Positions 21,201 through 28,697 of a DNA stretch of 64,000 bases are shown here, in pieces. Source of the stretch: Watersipora subatra (lineage: Eukaryota > Bryozoa > Gymnolaemata > Cheilostomatida > Watersiporidae). Position numbers and translations under genes: made by a program. The stretch covers positions 30,581,143-30,645,142 of the forward strand of contig NC_088714.1 of NCBI RefSeq assembly GCF_963576615.1, written 5' to 3'. The notes beneath the pieces were generated by a model. The model saw only the letters and a list, made by a program, of their open reading frames with translations, was not told where the DNA came from and did no database searches. Position 1 is the stretch's first letter; every line of letters starts with the position of its first letter.

Positions 21201-23925
21201 TTTTGGCTCACAGATTGTCAGATGGTAAATTTTAAAATAAAATTTAAGGTCCAGCGAAAAAACTATTTGATTTGGAAAGAAATCCAAATCTTTTCAATTA
21301 TTAAAAAATATTCAAATCAAAACTGTTTGAAAGTAAGTTAGTAAAATTTATGTTAAAAAATTATAGTTTTTTTTATAGTTTTATTATATAAATCGGTATG
21401 CTAAAATGCCAGAGATGAAAGATTCTGACCACATCTATCACACCTAATGTGTCTTGCAGAGCAGTTGCTGCAAGGCTAAAACTAGCACATGTGTTTCTCA
21501 ACAATTCTTATTTGATCTTGCACTTAGTGTGCTTTAGCCTTAGCACCTAAATTTAGTGATTGCTGCCCAAATTATAACTATAACTGTTATAATTGTTATA
21601 ATTGTAGAAGTAGACTTGGACAAAGCCCAATAAACTGAGGAATCCTTAGTCAATGATCGTAGTGTGCTCAGTTATGATATGATATGAGCAAGTACATGTA
21701 AATGTGATGGTTGTATGGCCCATTGTATGCCGAATACAGTTACTCTGCTCCTGACGAAGTAATAGAATCCTTTTGCTAAAGGGCCTCGACATTCAAATGA
21801 AAACCGTTATTATTGATATACAGACAGATAGAACAAGCAGTGTATTTATTAATCATCAAAGGAAAACCGACAAATAGTTAATAAAAACCTAACAAAAGTT
21901 CTGTAGAATATTATTGAAGTAGAGCCAAGCAGTTCAAATGGTAGTCAGAGCTTTAGAAAGGTTATATGTAAGACCCTCAACTAGCTAAGCAAACGAACGA
22001 ACTCGCTCTATTATAATAAAGATATCCATCAGAATGGAATGGAATCGAGGGGTACAAGTGGTTGATTGTTGGATTAGCAAGAGGACTGTCATGAGTTGAA
22101 AGCCTGTGCGAAGCAGCCTTTTATGAAGAACCGTAACTACTGCCTAACTATCGCCTAACTACGCTATGAATAGGCTTTTTTCAGCTTGACGGTTTTAAGC
22201 AAGAATACAAGATTGTAGTTTTATAATATAGTAGATATATATTATTATTTTTATTCTATGATAGTTTAGTAACTGAATTCTAGTTCTACTGCATACTTAC
22301 CGATTAAGTTCACCCGTCATATGAGCAGATAAACTATTCCTTCTATAAAGATTGAACAAATTCAAATGTGGCAGCTTGTCTTTTGGCGAATCAAAGCTCA
22401 TATCAGGAAAGTTTGTTAAGTTTTTATTATACTCTGCGACGTTGTCTTTGGTATACAATATACTTATGTCTTTCCGGCCAGGTTTATGTCTGTCCAATGC
22501 TTCTAAATAGTATGTTACGTTGTGAAGGCTAACCACTCCTTCAAATGTCAGATCGTGATAGAGAGTTCCATGTACGTAACTTTGATTATTTATGGAGCTC
22601 ACATGTCCATGGTAGTATATGATAGTGTTAGGAATGTCGTATATACCGCTGCTGTTTTCTACCTTAAAACTAGTTAGTTCTGGACTAAATACTGGTGCCC
22701 TGTTGTTAACTTGGAACAGCAGTAGTGAGAATATAAGTGTTTCTTCCAGTGACAACAAATTAAGTTTTAATCTTGTTTTCTTTTTCTCTGTAATCTACAA
22801 AAAAAGAATAATATATTGTTTAGGTTATCTGTATACATTTAACACTAACTGGCCGTTCAAGCTTATGGTAAAAATGCTATGTGACATACAAGTTATAGAT
22901 AGAATGAAGAGCCTAGGTGAAAAGATATCTGTTTATGGTATACATTGGCCGAGCCTTAGATACCTGATTTTTGAATACAAAAAATAATTTGTTTTAATTC
23001 TTTTTGGTGACTATAGCAAACTAAGTTTTAAAACAAGAATTTGTTTTGGTTAGTTTTTAAGTTTCTCACAGACCAAAACAGAATTATATTTTTAATTGAG
23101 ATAAAAAAACTTTTTACAAACCATTAAACCTAATTTAATGAATGTCTGCTAAATGATATTTACTTTGAAATTAATTACCACACCATCCCATCTCTTTTAC
23201 TATTAAAATGGTTATTCCAGAAAATAGAACAATTGTTTATAAACCTTAAAGCCTGCCTTTGTTAGTTTAAACTCAATGCAGCTCTAAAATGTGTTAGGCC
23301 TTGCAATATGTCTGCCACAATTTTAGGACATTTAAACATATTTTCGTACTATTGATCAAACTATATTCATTAAATGTACATCTACGATTGCAGTCTTTAT
23401 TATACTTCATTCCTTCATCAGAGTATCACAATTATCTGAGCTATAGTTCCTAGCTAGTGATCTCTTATTCACACGCTATAATCTATGTTGATATTTGATT
23501 TGAGCATCACTGCTCCTAGGTTATTTATTGCTATGATGAGTTTGGTTTGTAAAATATAGAACAATTGTACTACCACAACCTTGCTAAAATTGGAAGTTAA
23601 AATTTATTTGAATTGGCAAGAAAATGCCATAAAAGAGTGAATACATAGCTAGTTGCAGGTGAGAGTAACTCTGTTGGAAATGTGGTGTCTAGTCAGGACA
23701 GCACTTAGTCTAATGAAAAGTAGCTTTTAGTTCGATAAATATTACAATAATATGTTAAAAGATCTGAGGTTACACACAAATATAAAGGTATACACATGAA
23801 CATACCCTTGTACAAACAAGTGTGTAGTCAGAGATGAAATCAATTTCTTGCTTATGAGATTTTTCCCCCATAACCGGATGGCAGGCAAACACTGTTGCGA
23901 TAAATAAGTTAATACATTTCACCAT
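66..23925 (-). CDS. ADAM17-like: Gene A: ADAM17-like membrane metalloprotease, tandem paralogue of gene B, 3' end outside window
   Basis: Coding exons on the minus strand: 23806-23925, 22301-22794, 20550-20688, 19125-19282, 16997-17092, 16437-16579, 15756-15874, 12750-12906, 10440-10651, 9540-9735, 8226-8361, 7920-8015, 66-245. These give 748 codons plus two bases, so the frame continues into exons expected left of position 1. Zinc site HELGHSFGSVHD (about 368-379) and Met-turn YIMY are intact, and furin site RKKR (205-208) spans the exon 2/3 junction. Exons 1, 4-10 and 13 have the same lengths as in gene B, and all phases match. Two oddities: the exon 11 donor is GC (TG|GCAAGT), and reading through it meets TAG after two codons. 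The family cleaves membrane proteins near the surface; its substrates here are unknown. No frameshift or stop interrupts the spliced frame, so I take it as functional. Confidence 0.85.
370..1260 (+). mobile_element. Dispersed repeat, copy 1 (about 0.9 kb)
   Basis: This stretch matches 38120-39125 in reverse complement at moderate identity. Shared blocks include the CCCACGACCAAAC segment, the CTGATCGGATTATACACAAA segment and the GCTGCAGTTTGC/ACTTTCAGACG segment. Partial degenerate copies of its right end recur at about 1270-1340 and 1380-1580. No protein is encoded, so it is probably a non-autonomous transposon or the end of a longer one. Confidence 0.75.
2175..5213. repeat. 38-bp satellite, about 80 copies
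   Basis: A head-to-tail array of a 38-bp unit starting CAGGGATAGTGTAGCGACAC and ending ATGGCGCTAT, 3039 bp long. Copies differ by a few single-base changes (CCTC/CTTC, GCGC/GCAC). In the first 23 copies the CTTC form recurs every third copy (114-bp higher-order period). The array lies in intron 12 of gene A. Confidence 0.97.
5803..5856. repeat. Perfect 17-bp stem hairpin
   Basis: The left arm 5803-5819 (AGGTAAGAACTCTGCAC) is exactly complementary to 5840-5856, with a 20-nt loop. It lies directly beside a second hairpin at 5862-5906, in intron 12 of gene A. Confidence 0.9.
5862..5906. repeat. 45-nt hairpin with 3-nt loop
   Basis: Arms 5862-5875 and 5893-5906 pair perfectly. After one T-T mismatch six more pairs follow up to a GCG loop (5883-5885). 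Function is unknown. Confidence 0.9.
6650..7055. repeat. 24-bp minisatellite, left part
   Basis: About 17 copies of a 24-bp unit (ACCCAGGTGTCACTCCACTG plus GCAT or GCAC). The unit is a multiple of three, so frames stay open on both strands, but no gene is implied. The same unit resumes in the same orientation at 7735. Confidence 0.95.
7056..7734. mobile_element. 679-bp inverted-repeat element inside a minisatellite
   Basis: The left end TAGCCTGTCTTGACAAGCTG is matched in reverse complement at the right end (to 7734). The arms are about 205-225 bp (7056-7262 and 7510-7734) around a spacer of about 250 bp. Each arm also carries the word ACAAGCTGTTGTT twice in opposite orientations. The right arm has a G-run of about 20 (7677-7696). 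No transposase is encoded. The direct orientation of the flanking minisatellite shows insertion rather than inversion. Confidence 0.85.
7735..7850. repeat. 24-bp minisatellite, right part
   Basis: About five more copies of the unit seen at 6650-7055, in the same orientation, ending about 65 bp from the stop-overlapping donor of gene A exon 12. Confidence 0.92.
7920..8015 (-). CDS. ADAM17-like: Gene A exon 12: transmembrane helix
   Basis: Acceptor ATCTGCTGCAG|G, donor TTCAG|GTAAAA (phase 2), 96 nt. It encodes YGTMVAVFLLIALLVIYKC and then charged TQYEREGD. Without splicing the frame ends at TAA (7916-7918), immediately after the Arg codon. An intact helix supports use of the GC donor before it. 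Confidence 0.82.
8226..8361 (-). CDS. ADAM17-like: Gene A exon 11: stalk, with GC splice donor
   Basis: Acceptor ATTTTTGGTAG|GA, 136 nt. It encodes GSTCGANRSGFCNGDLVC and ends SWFDHNW. By alignment to gene B (FDIG then Trp split by the intron) the donor is TG|GCAAGT, a good GC-AG donor. The 211-nt intron ends CTGCTGCAG|G at exon 12. If the donor is skipped, the frame reads Gln-Val and stops at TAG (8216-8218), giving a protein with no membrane anchor. Confidence 0.83.
9540..9735 (-). CDS. ADAM17-like: Gene A exon 10: cysteine-rich membrane-proximal part
   Basis: Acceptor TTCTCTCACAG|GTG, donor CCAG|GTGAGT, 196 nt as in gene B. It encodes FGHCAKSVCELAALDNCYC and CRLCCVN. An open frame on the other strand (9115-9579) partly overlaps it and is not believed to be real. 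Confidence 0.87.
10440..10651 (-). CDS. ADAM17-like: Gene A exon 9: disintegrin and cysteine-rich part
   Basis: Acceptor TTTATTGTAG|AG, donor AGG|GTATGT, 212 nt as in gene B. It encodes VCTPAVHSCCTSDCQI and CMEPTYCDG, with an N-glycosylation sequon NNT near the end. Phase is 1 in and 0 out. Confidence 0.88.
10787..11650. repeat. 22-bp minisatellite, about 39 copies
   Basis: Unit TGTGTGAAAATGTGTTTAAC plus CT/TT/GT variants. It lies in intron 8 of gene A and has no counterpart in gene B intron 8. Confidence 0.95.
11745..12120 (+). mobile_element. SINE-like repeat, family 1
   Basis: Begins near AATGAATTTGAG.AACTTA and ends with the tail TATTGCTATAACTGGACACA followed by AT-rich sequence. The same head and tail, in the same order, occur at 13915-14340 and 19495-19810. 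Confidence 0.65.
12268..12425 (-). other. Orphan open segment with good splice sites
   Basis: A 158-nt open stretch flanked by ATACCAG| and |GTGAGT within intron 8 of gene A. It encodes SCNQNRDKLMSVVNSHIESF and NCRCQYV. Its phases (1 in, 0 out) would break the frame of exon 9 if included. It may be a decoy exon, a relic or chance. Confidence 0.3.
12750..12906 (-). CDS. ADAM17-like: Gene A exon 8: disintegrin-like domain, first part
   Basis: Acceptor ATTATTACAG|ATA, donor AATG|GTGAGT, 157 nt as in gene B. It encodes YCGNGHVEEGEECDCG and CTSLDQCC, the start of an ADAM disintegrin domain. Confidence 0.9.
13915..14340 (+). mobile_element. SINE-like repeat, family 1
   Basis: Shares AATGAATTTGAGTAACTTA near its start and the tail CCTATAACTGGCA with 11745-12120 and 19495-19810. 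It also contains, on the opposite strand, the GACACGGCTCTTATTATAGT tail of the family at 39195. Confidence 0.6.
15756..15874 (-). CDS. ADAM17-like: Gene A exon 7: Met-turn and end of protease domain
   Basis: Acceptor TTTTTTAG|GT, donor GCA|GTAAGT, 119 nt as in gene B. It encodes CAPSDAQGGKYIMYP, very close to CAPNEDQGGKYVMYP in ADAM17, and FSPCSKN. A 12-bp hairpin lies 21 nt upstream of the acceptor (see 15895-15926). Confidence 0.9.
15895..15926. repeat. 12-bp hairpin just upstream of gene A exon 7
   Basis: TTTGTCACATAC pairs perfectly with GTATGTGACAAA around an 8-nt loop. On the transcribed strand it lies 21 nt from the exon 7 acceptor, in the branch-point area. Confidence 0.85.
16437..16579 (-). 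CDS. ADAM17-like: Gene A exon 6: zinc-binding catalytic site
   Basis: Acceptor GTATTTTAG|C, donor CCAG|GTAGAC, 143 nt as in gene B. It encodes NHGFVTTLLQGKR and HELGHSFGSVHDP with all zinc ligands and the catalytic Glu. The third-histidine environment HDP is shared with ADAM17. Confidence 0.92.
16997..17092 (-). CDS. ADAM17-like: Gene A exon 5: protease domain
   Basis: Acceptor TGTGTTTCAG|A, donor CG|GTTGGT, 96 nt as in gene B. It encodes VCTAMAFTFQDFGPTLGMAW, aligned with CIVLAFTYQDFQPTLGLAY of gene B. Confidence 0.85.
17398..18472. repeat. 78-bp minisatellite, about 14 copies
   Basis: Landmark CTTGCTAAACGTAGTCTTGT within each unit; two copies lack ten bases near the GTGTTGACC segment. Because 78 is a multiple of three, a 231-codon open frame (26-residue repeat) appears on the minus strand, and I consider it an artefact. 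It is in intron 4 of gene A. Confidence 0.95.
19125..19282 (-). CDS. ADAM17-like: Gene A exon 4: protease domain
   Basis: Acceptor TTTTTAG|ATT, donor TACAG|GTATGT, 158 nt as in gene B. It encodes IFVSSDFDGNLLPDNIGVVL and the helix after it. The frame joins exon 5 in phase 2. Confidence 0.82.
19495..19810 (+). mobile_element. SINE-like repeat, family 1
   Basis: Contains AATGAATTTGAGTAACTTAC near the start and TTTTAATTGCTATAACTGAC near the end, as in 11745-12120. A weak tRNA-like stretch (GGTTCCGAGATCAAAG) lies between. Confidence 0.6.
20027..20112. repeat. 27-bp repeat, three copies
   Basis: Three copies of GAGTAAGTTAAACCTCGTTT plus GAGTGC in intron 3 of gene A. Confidence 0.85.
20550..20688 (-). 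CDS. ADAM17-like: Gene A exon 3: furin site and start of protease domain
   Basis: Acceptor TAAATGCAG|A, donor GAG|GTGAGG, 139 nt. The split codon restores RKKR followed by AL, a furin-type site. Then comes CNLHIIVDGYFTHYMANGN, the first strand and helix of the catalytic domain. Confidence 0.84.
20915..21088. repeat. TAGTAC-type simple repeat
   Basis: Imperfect runs of ACTAGTACTGGTACTAGTAC and relatives in intron 2 of gene A. Two plus-strand frames stay open through it as a side effect. Confidence 0.85.
22301..22794 (-). CDS. ADAM17-like: Gene A exon 2: ADAM prodomain
   Basis: Acceptor TTTTTTGTAG|ATT, donor CG|GTAAGT (phase 2), 494 nt. The core FKVENSSGIYDIP and HKPGRKDISILY is nearly identical to gene B. 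The N-terminal 38 codons (Lys-rich, then ETLIFSLLLFQV) and the C-terminal third differ. The C-terminal part ends ELN followed by an Arg codon split by the intron. Confidence 0.85.
23806..23925 (-). CDS. ADAM17-like: Gene A exon 1: signal peptide
   Basis: The start is the ATG at 23925. It is followed by a hydrophobic core (CINLFIATVFACHPVMG) and by KQEIDFISDY, matching KEEFDLISNY in gene B. Upstream in-frame ATGs exist, but they add a non-conserved leader. Donor AGG|GTATGT, 120 nt, phase 0. Confidence 0.8.
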
Positions 23926-24360
23926 TTTAATAGCACCCCAACGCAGTATGCTAATGCAGTAATACACCATTTTAGTAAAACCTAGTAGATAGCCTAGCAA
24001 AGTTTTCCATTTCAAAAAATGCGCATAATTTTGCATATTTTAAAAAGCTAGAACAATGCAGTTTTACAGTTTACAACAATGTCCTATGCATTGCTTCTGA
24101 CACTTACTATGTGAGCGGCAACCAAGAGTACATTCCATGGAAAGGCTTTAAGAAGTTCTTTTATGTATGAAAGATTTAGTTGAAAAAACGCTGTAGATTT
24201 GGTTAGGATATACAATCGTAGTGGCATCTTTAATCTGTTCTAATCTGCATCAGCCACAATGGATAACTGACCTATGCCTTGCTAATATATTATACTACAT
24301 TACTTGTTTTCTATGTCAAAGGTAGTAAAAGTATAGTGATCTTCACAAAAGTGGTGTAAA

Positions 24361-25046
24361 TACTGCAGAACTGTTAGTTACCTACTGAACATGAAGTTGT
24401 ATAACTACTGCAGGGATGATAGTTACCTACTGAACATGAAGTTGTATAACTACTGCAGGGATGATAGTTACCTACTGAACATGAAGTTGTATAACTAGTG
24501 TAGTGCTGATAGTTACCTACTGAACATGAAGTAGTATAACTACTGCAGTGCTGATAGTTAACTATTGAACATGAAGTAGTATAACTACTGCAGTGCTGAT
24601 AGTTAACTACTGAACATGAAGTAGTATAACTACTGCAGTGCTGATAGTTAACTACTGAACTTGAAGTAGTATAACTACTGCAGAGCTGATAGTTACCTAC
24701 TGAACATGAAGTAGTATAACTACTGCAGTGCTGATAGTTACCTACTGAACATGAAGTAGTATAACTACTGCAGTGCTGATAGTTACCTACTGAACATGAA
24801 GTAGTATAACTACTGCAGTGCTGATAGTTAACTATTGAACATGAAGTAGTATAACTACTGCAGTGCTGATAGTTAACTACTGAACATGAAGTAGTATAAC
24901 TACTGTAGTGCTGACAGTTACCTACTGAACATGAAGTAGTATAACTACTGCAGTGCTGATAGTTACCTACTGAACATGAAGTAGTATAACTACTGTAGTG
25001 CTGATAGTTCGCTACTGAACATGAAGTAGTCTAACTACTGCAGAGC
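24361..25046. repeat. 45-bp minisatellite, about 15 copies
   Basis: Unit contains CTACTGAACATGAAGTAGTA and ACTACTGCAGTGCTGATAGT. The near end is about 435 bp upstream of the gene A start codon, so it lies in or near the promoter region. Confidence 0.95.
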
Positions 25047-27054
25047 TACTGCATATGATGTTGAACAACTTACATGTATGTGAGAAAGCAAATAAAGGTT
25101 TTTTAAATTTATTTGCTCTAAAAACAGGCTAAACCGAATAAAAGGTATTTTTTCTACACTGTATATCTTAAATTTACAGGGCGTAGATCTGAGTTAAGTA
25201 ATTTTTCCCTACTAGCCTTGAAAGCTTCCAATAGTTCTGCTATTAGAACAGGAAAGCGTGAATGGTTTAATATTACATGTAGCCTCGGCCAATTTATCGC
25301 TACTTGTTATCAATATGAGGTACAAATTGTCAAACAACCTACTGAACATGTATTATAGGTAAACCCTCTTTAGGTTATATGAATTGGGGAATCGCTGTAA
25401 TGATATTGACTCTGTCACTATTTAATTTTGAAATACAGAGAATATTTCATTTTTTTCCGTCATGAGTTTCCCTGTCGCAAACTCAAATATTACAAATGCA
25501 ACACTTTGTGTTAGTTAGCACAATATATCTTTTTTCTAAAATACATACGTTTAATTTAATCAATTTTTTTTTACTTTTGCTTTAATAAAAATTACTTATT
25601 GCAGCGCGTAATCCAAATAATATACTAAAAAGGCATTTTTTATTAAAAGCTCACACAAAAAATTATCACCCAAAGCAACAGGTTAAACTCAAATTTGACC
25701 AGGTACAATAATGTTCAACTAAACATTGAAGAAATAGATAAATAGGTATGAACTTTATATGATAAGTACCTTTTGGTTTATTTTATTTCTTTATTCATTA
25801 AGTAACTGAACCTACCGATTGTACAGACCTCCACTGCACTGGTGCCAGCCTCTTTATAGGTTTAACTCTGCTAGCACAGAAAAAGATTTTTTACTGAAAG
25901 TGATTGTGGTTCATGCGACTTTTGAAGTAATAATTGTATAGCAAGTAGGAGATTTTGTTGCTGTTTTGTAATATAAAGGGATATTAATATTATAACAGCA
26001 AAGAAATTTTTGATCGGATATCCTGGCTGAGTTAGTGCAACAAGTGTACAAAGCGTGAATTGAAAAGTGACCATGACCCGAAAGCGAGTTTACTTTAACA
26101 AGTTCTGTTTTGAAGATTTGCTAGTCTTGGATTTGACTAGCGATTTGATATCGCTAGTTGATATGACATCGCTAGTCTTAGAAAGATTAATAGAGTGAAA
26201 CTCCGAATGATTGAAACGGAAGGGTACAAATTTGTCGGCAGAGGTCAACTCCAAGTCCATTCGAAGCATGAAAACCCAGTGGTTGTGGAAATGATGACAA
26301 AAGTATCAAAAGAGTCGTTAAGTAGTTATTTGCATTTGTATCAAGTTTTCTCTTGATCGTGGAACAATTTAATACTTTAATTAGGATGTTTGAAGTTTAG
26401 TATTGATAAAACCAAAACCAACAACAATCTTCAAAGTTTTAATTCTTTGTTTAGGTACCAATGAGTTAAGGATTTGGGTCAATGAATTGGATCAATGAAT
26501 TGGATCAATGAATTGGATCAATGTATTCTTTTAAATAAAATTAAGTTTCAAATAGAACTATAGTAACTTGAATGTATTATTCAAGGCGGAGCTAAATACA
26601 TGTATAAATAAAAAATATTCCTCAAATATATATAACAGAAGACTTATGAAAGATTGTTAGTTCATGTAAAAAGGAGAATCCCGTTCATTGTTTTCAAGGG
26701 AACACTGTAGACTATATTACATACATTCGTTACTTTAGTAAAGAAATGTCGGCCTGAAGATACTGTTAAAAATTGAAAATTAAATTTGACTATGGCGAAT
26801 TTGAAGTCACAACATTCAGCTTAGCAACCCAGCATGGCTACTACCTTTAACAGTTGTCAATAGACTAGCTGATATTTAGTTAGAGCCTGTATCAACCTGC
26901 TGTATGTAGAAGATCTCTTGTCAACTTGTTGGCATACATTTGGCATTACATTTGGGTGCCAAGGATACATTGCGCAGCTTGTCGGATTTCACTGTTATTT
27001 CAACTCTTGGAACGAATAATTAATAGTTAAAGATCACTAGCTGCAAGTGCCGTA

Positions 27055-27140
27055 TAACATGCAGATAATGGGATTGGTGGTAGTGTTGGTCTACCAAAGG
27101 AATGTTAGGAGTTCAAATCCTGCTTAAAACAAGTTTTTAT
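27055..27140 (+). mobile_element. tRNA-like SINE head
   Basis: GGTGGTAGTGTTGGTCTACC resembles an A box and GGAGTTCAAATCC a B box at about the right spacing for a tRNA-derived promoter. Cloverleaf pairing is not good enough to call a tRNA gene. Confidence 0.45.
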
Positions 27141-28027
27141 CTCAAGCTGTGACCACAGCTGAAGAGCACAGCAATTGAACACGCTATTGTATTCATATAT
27201 TTATACTATTACTATAACTTATTATAGCAATTCAATCATTAGTTTCTCAACATTTAGTTTGAATGTTGAAATACAGCTCACATAAATAAGTATTAAATAC
27301 TGTAGAATTGGGCATCCTTAGGGGTGCCTTGCTTCCAATATTATCACTGACTAGTCTGTAACCACAGCTGTTATATTACAAAGTTTTGTAGTTTAGCTCT
27401 CACTTCCTAGGGTTGGGTTAATCAAGTACATACTAACAAAGGCTTATATCTATGTGTATTGGACACGCTCTGTTTTGCTGGTTAATATTTTGACCAACCC
27501 TTTTGCTTGTCTCACTTCCATGAATCCTTTTATCAGGCAACCCATATATGAATTTGTCCTCTATCAAAGCTAGCAAGGATATTTGATGTGAGATTCTCTG
27601 AGGCTTAGACTTTGAAGCCGTTAGTTAAATTGTGGTGCAGTGATATTAAGACAAATCTGTCTCCAGTTTTGACATTTTAGGAATGTCATTTTGCTTTATT
27701 TCAATAAACTATGGAAATTTTAAATTTATTGGACATTGACCCAAAACAATGCCAACATATTTTTACATGATATGTTGTTATTTGATTCTATAATAGCTAC
27801 ATAAACCGCATAGAGGCGAGATATATCACTTTAATTAATAATTTGTATGAGAGCAATGAGCCAATTTAGTTTTTAGGATAATTATTTGGTATTTTTGGTA
27901 ACAAGGTATTAAAAATATTTGTGGTTAGCTGGTCATAAATTTTTTGCTATAGTTATACACAATCCTTTTAGGAAACAGAAATAGTTAATCCTGTGTTACT
28001 ATCCTGTGATCAGCTGTGTTAGGATGG

Positions 28028-28312
28028 TATAGAGTGGTGTTAGAGTGGTGTTAGAGGGGTGTTAGAGGGGTGTTAGAGGGGTGTTGGAGTGGTGTTGGAG
28101 TGGTGTTGGAGTGGTGTTGGAGTGGTGTTGGAGTGGTGTTGGAGTGGTGTTGGAGTGGTGTTGGAGTGGTGTTGGAGTGGTGTTGGAGTGGTGTTGGAGT
28201 GGTGTTGGAGTGGTGTTGGAGTGGTGTTGGAGTGGTGTTGGAGTGGTGTTGGAGTGGTGTTGGAGTGGTGTTGGAGTGGTGTTGGAGTGGTGTTGGAGGG
28301 GTGTTAGACGGG
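28028..28312. repeat. 11-bp minisatellite, about 26 copies
   Basis: Nearly perfect repeats of GGTGTTGGAGT. All three plus-strand frames stay open, since 11 is not a multiple of three and no stop arises. It lies 180 bp beyond the stop codon of gene B and may be in its 3' untranslated region. Confidence 0.97.
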
Positions 28313-28490
28313 TTATCCTGTGGCCGAGAGGAATTTCACAAGTGTATGTTTAACTGAGAACCTCCTTGATATTTGAGCCAAACCATACTTTGTATTACAT
28401 ACAATTGCCTGATAATTTCTGACCTAACTGTAACAAGTGACCAATCAGCATGCAGTAATTTATAAACGCTGAACCAGTCAAATACAAGCG

Positions 28491-28697
28491 CTACTGTGGG
28501 TGCTTGACCGTCATTGTCTTTCTGATAAACAACTTCTGATGCTGAAGAAGCATATCCACTTGTTCTGCTTTCGTCGGTTCTGTGATTCCAAGCTTAGCTC
28601 TATCTATCACTGTCAGCTGCATGAGCTGATCCACTGTGGCCTTGAGTTCACCTTCAAACTGCTCATTAATTTTACCTGCTGTCTTAAACTCTCTCAT
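28491..28697 (-). CDS. ADAM17-like: Gene B exon 15: end of cytoplasmic tail and stop
   Basis: Acceptor TTTCTTTCAG|ATG, stop TAG at 28491-28493. It encodes a helix-rich, charged end with INEQFEGELKATVDQLMQL and VDMLLQHQKLF. An independent gene starting at this ATG is possible, but the acceptor just before it and the open phase-0 junction with exon 14 argue for one transcript. Confidence 0.7.
   Translation of the reverse strand: MREFKTAGKINEQFEGELKATVDQLMQLTVIDRAKLGITEPTKAEQVDMLLQHQKLFIRKTMTVKHPQ

Larger units (their letters stand above)
23926..28490. other. Intergenic region between genes A and B
   Basis: No exon with matching splice sites was found on either strand. The region holds a 45-bp array (24361-25046) less than 500 bp upstream of the gene A start codon, a tRNA-like SINE head (about 27055-27140) and an 11-bp array (28028-28312). 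It should contain the promoter of gene A and the polyadenylation site of gene B, neither of which I can place. Confidence 0.6.

Noticed and set aside
27055-27140. tRNA gene
   Set aside because: A- and B-box-like words are present, but the acceptor and anticodon stems do not pair well. Better explained as a SINE head.
28070-28357. Three overlapping frames with a Trp/Cys-rich repeat
   Set aside because: Product of the 11-bp array. No start context or homology.
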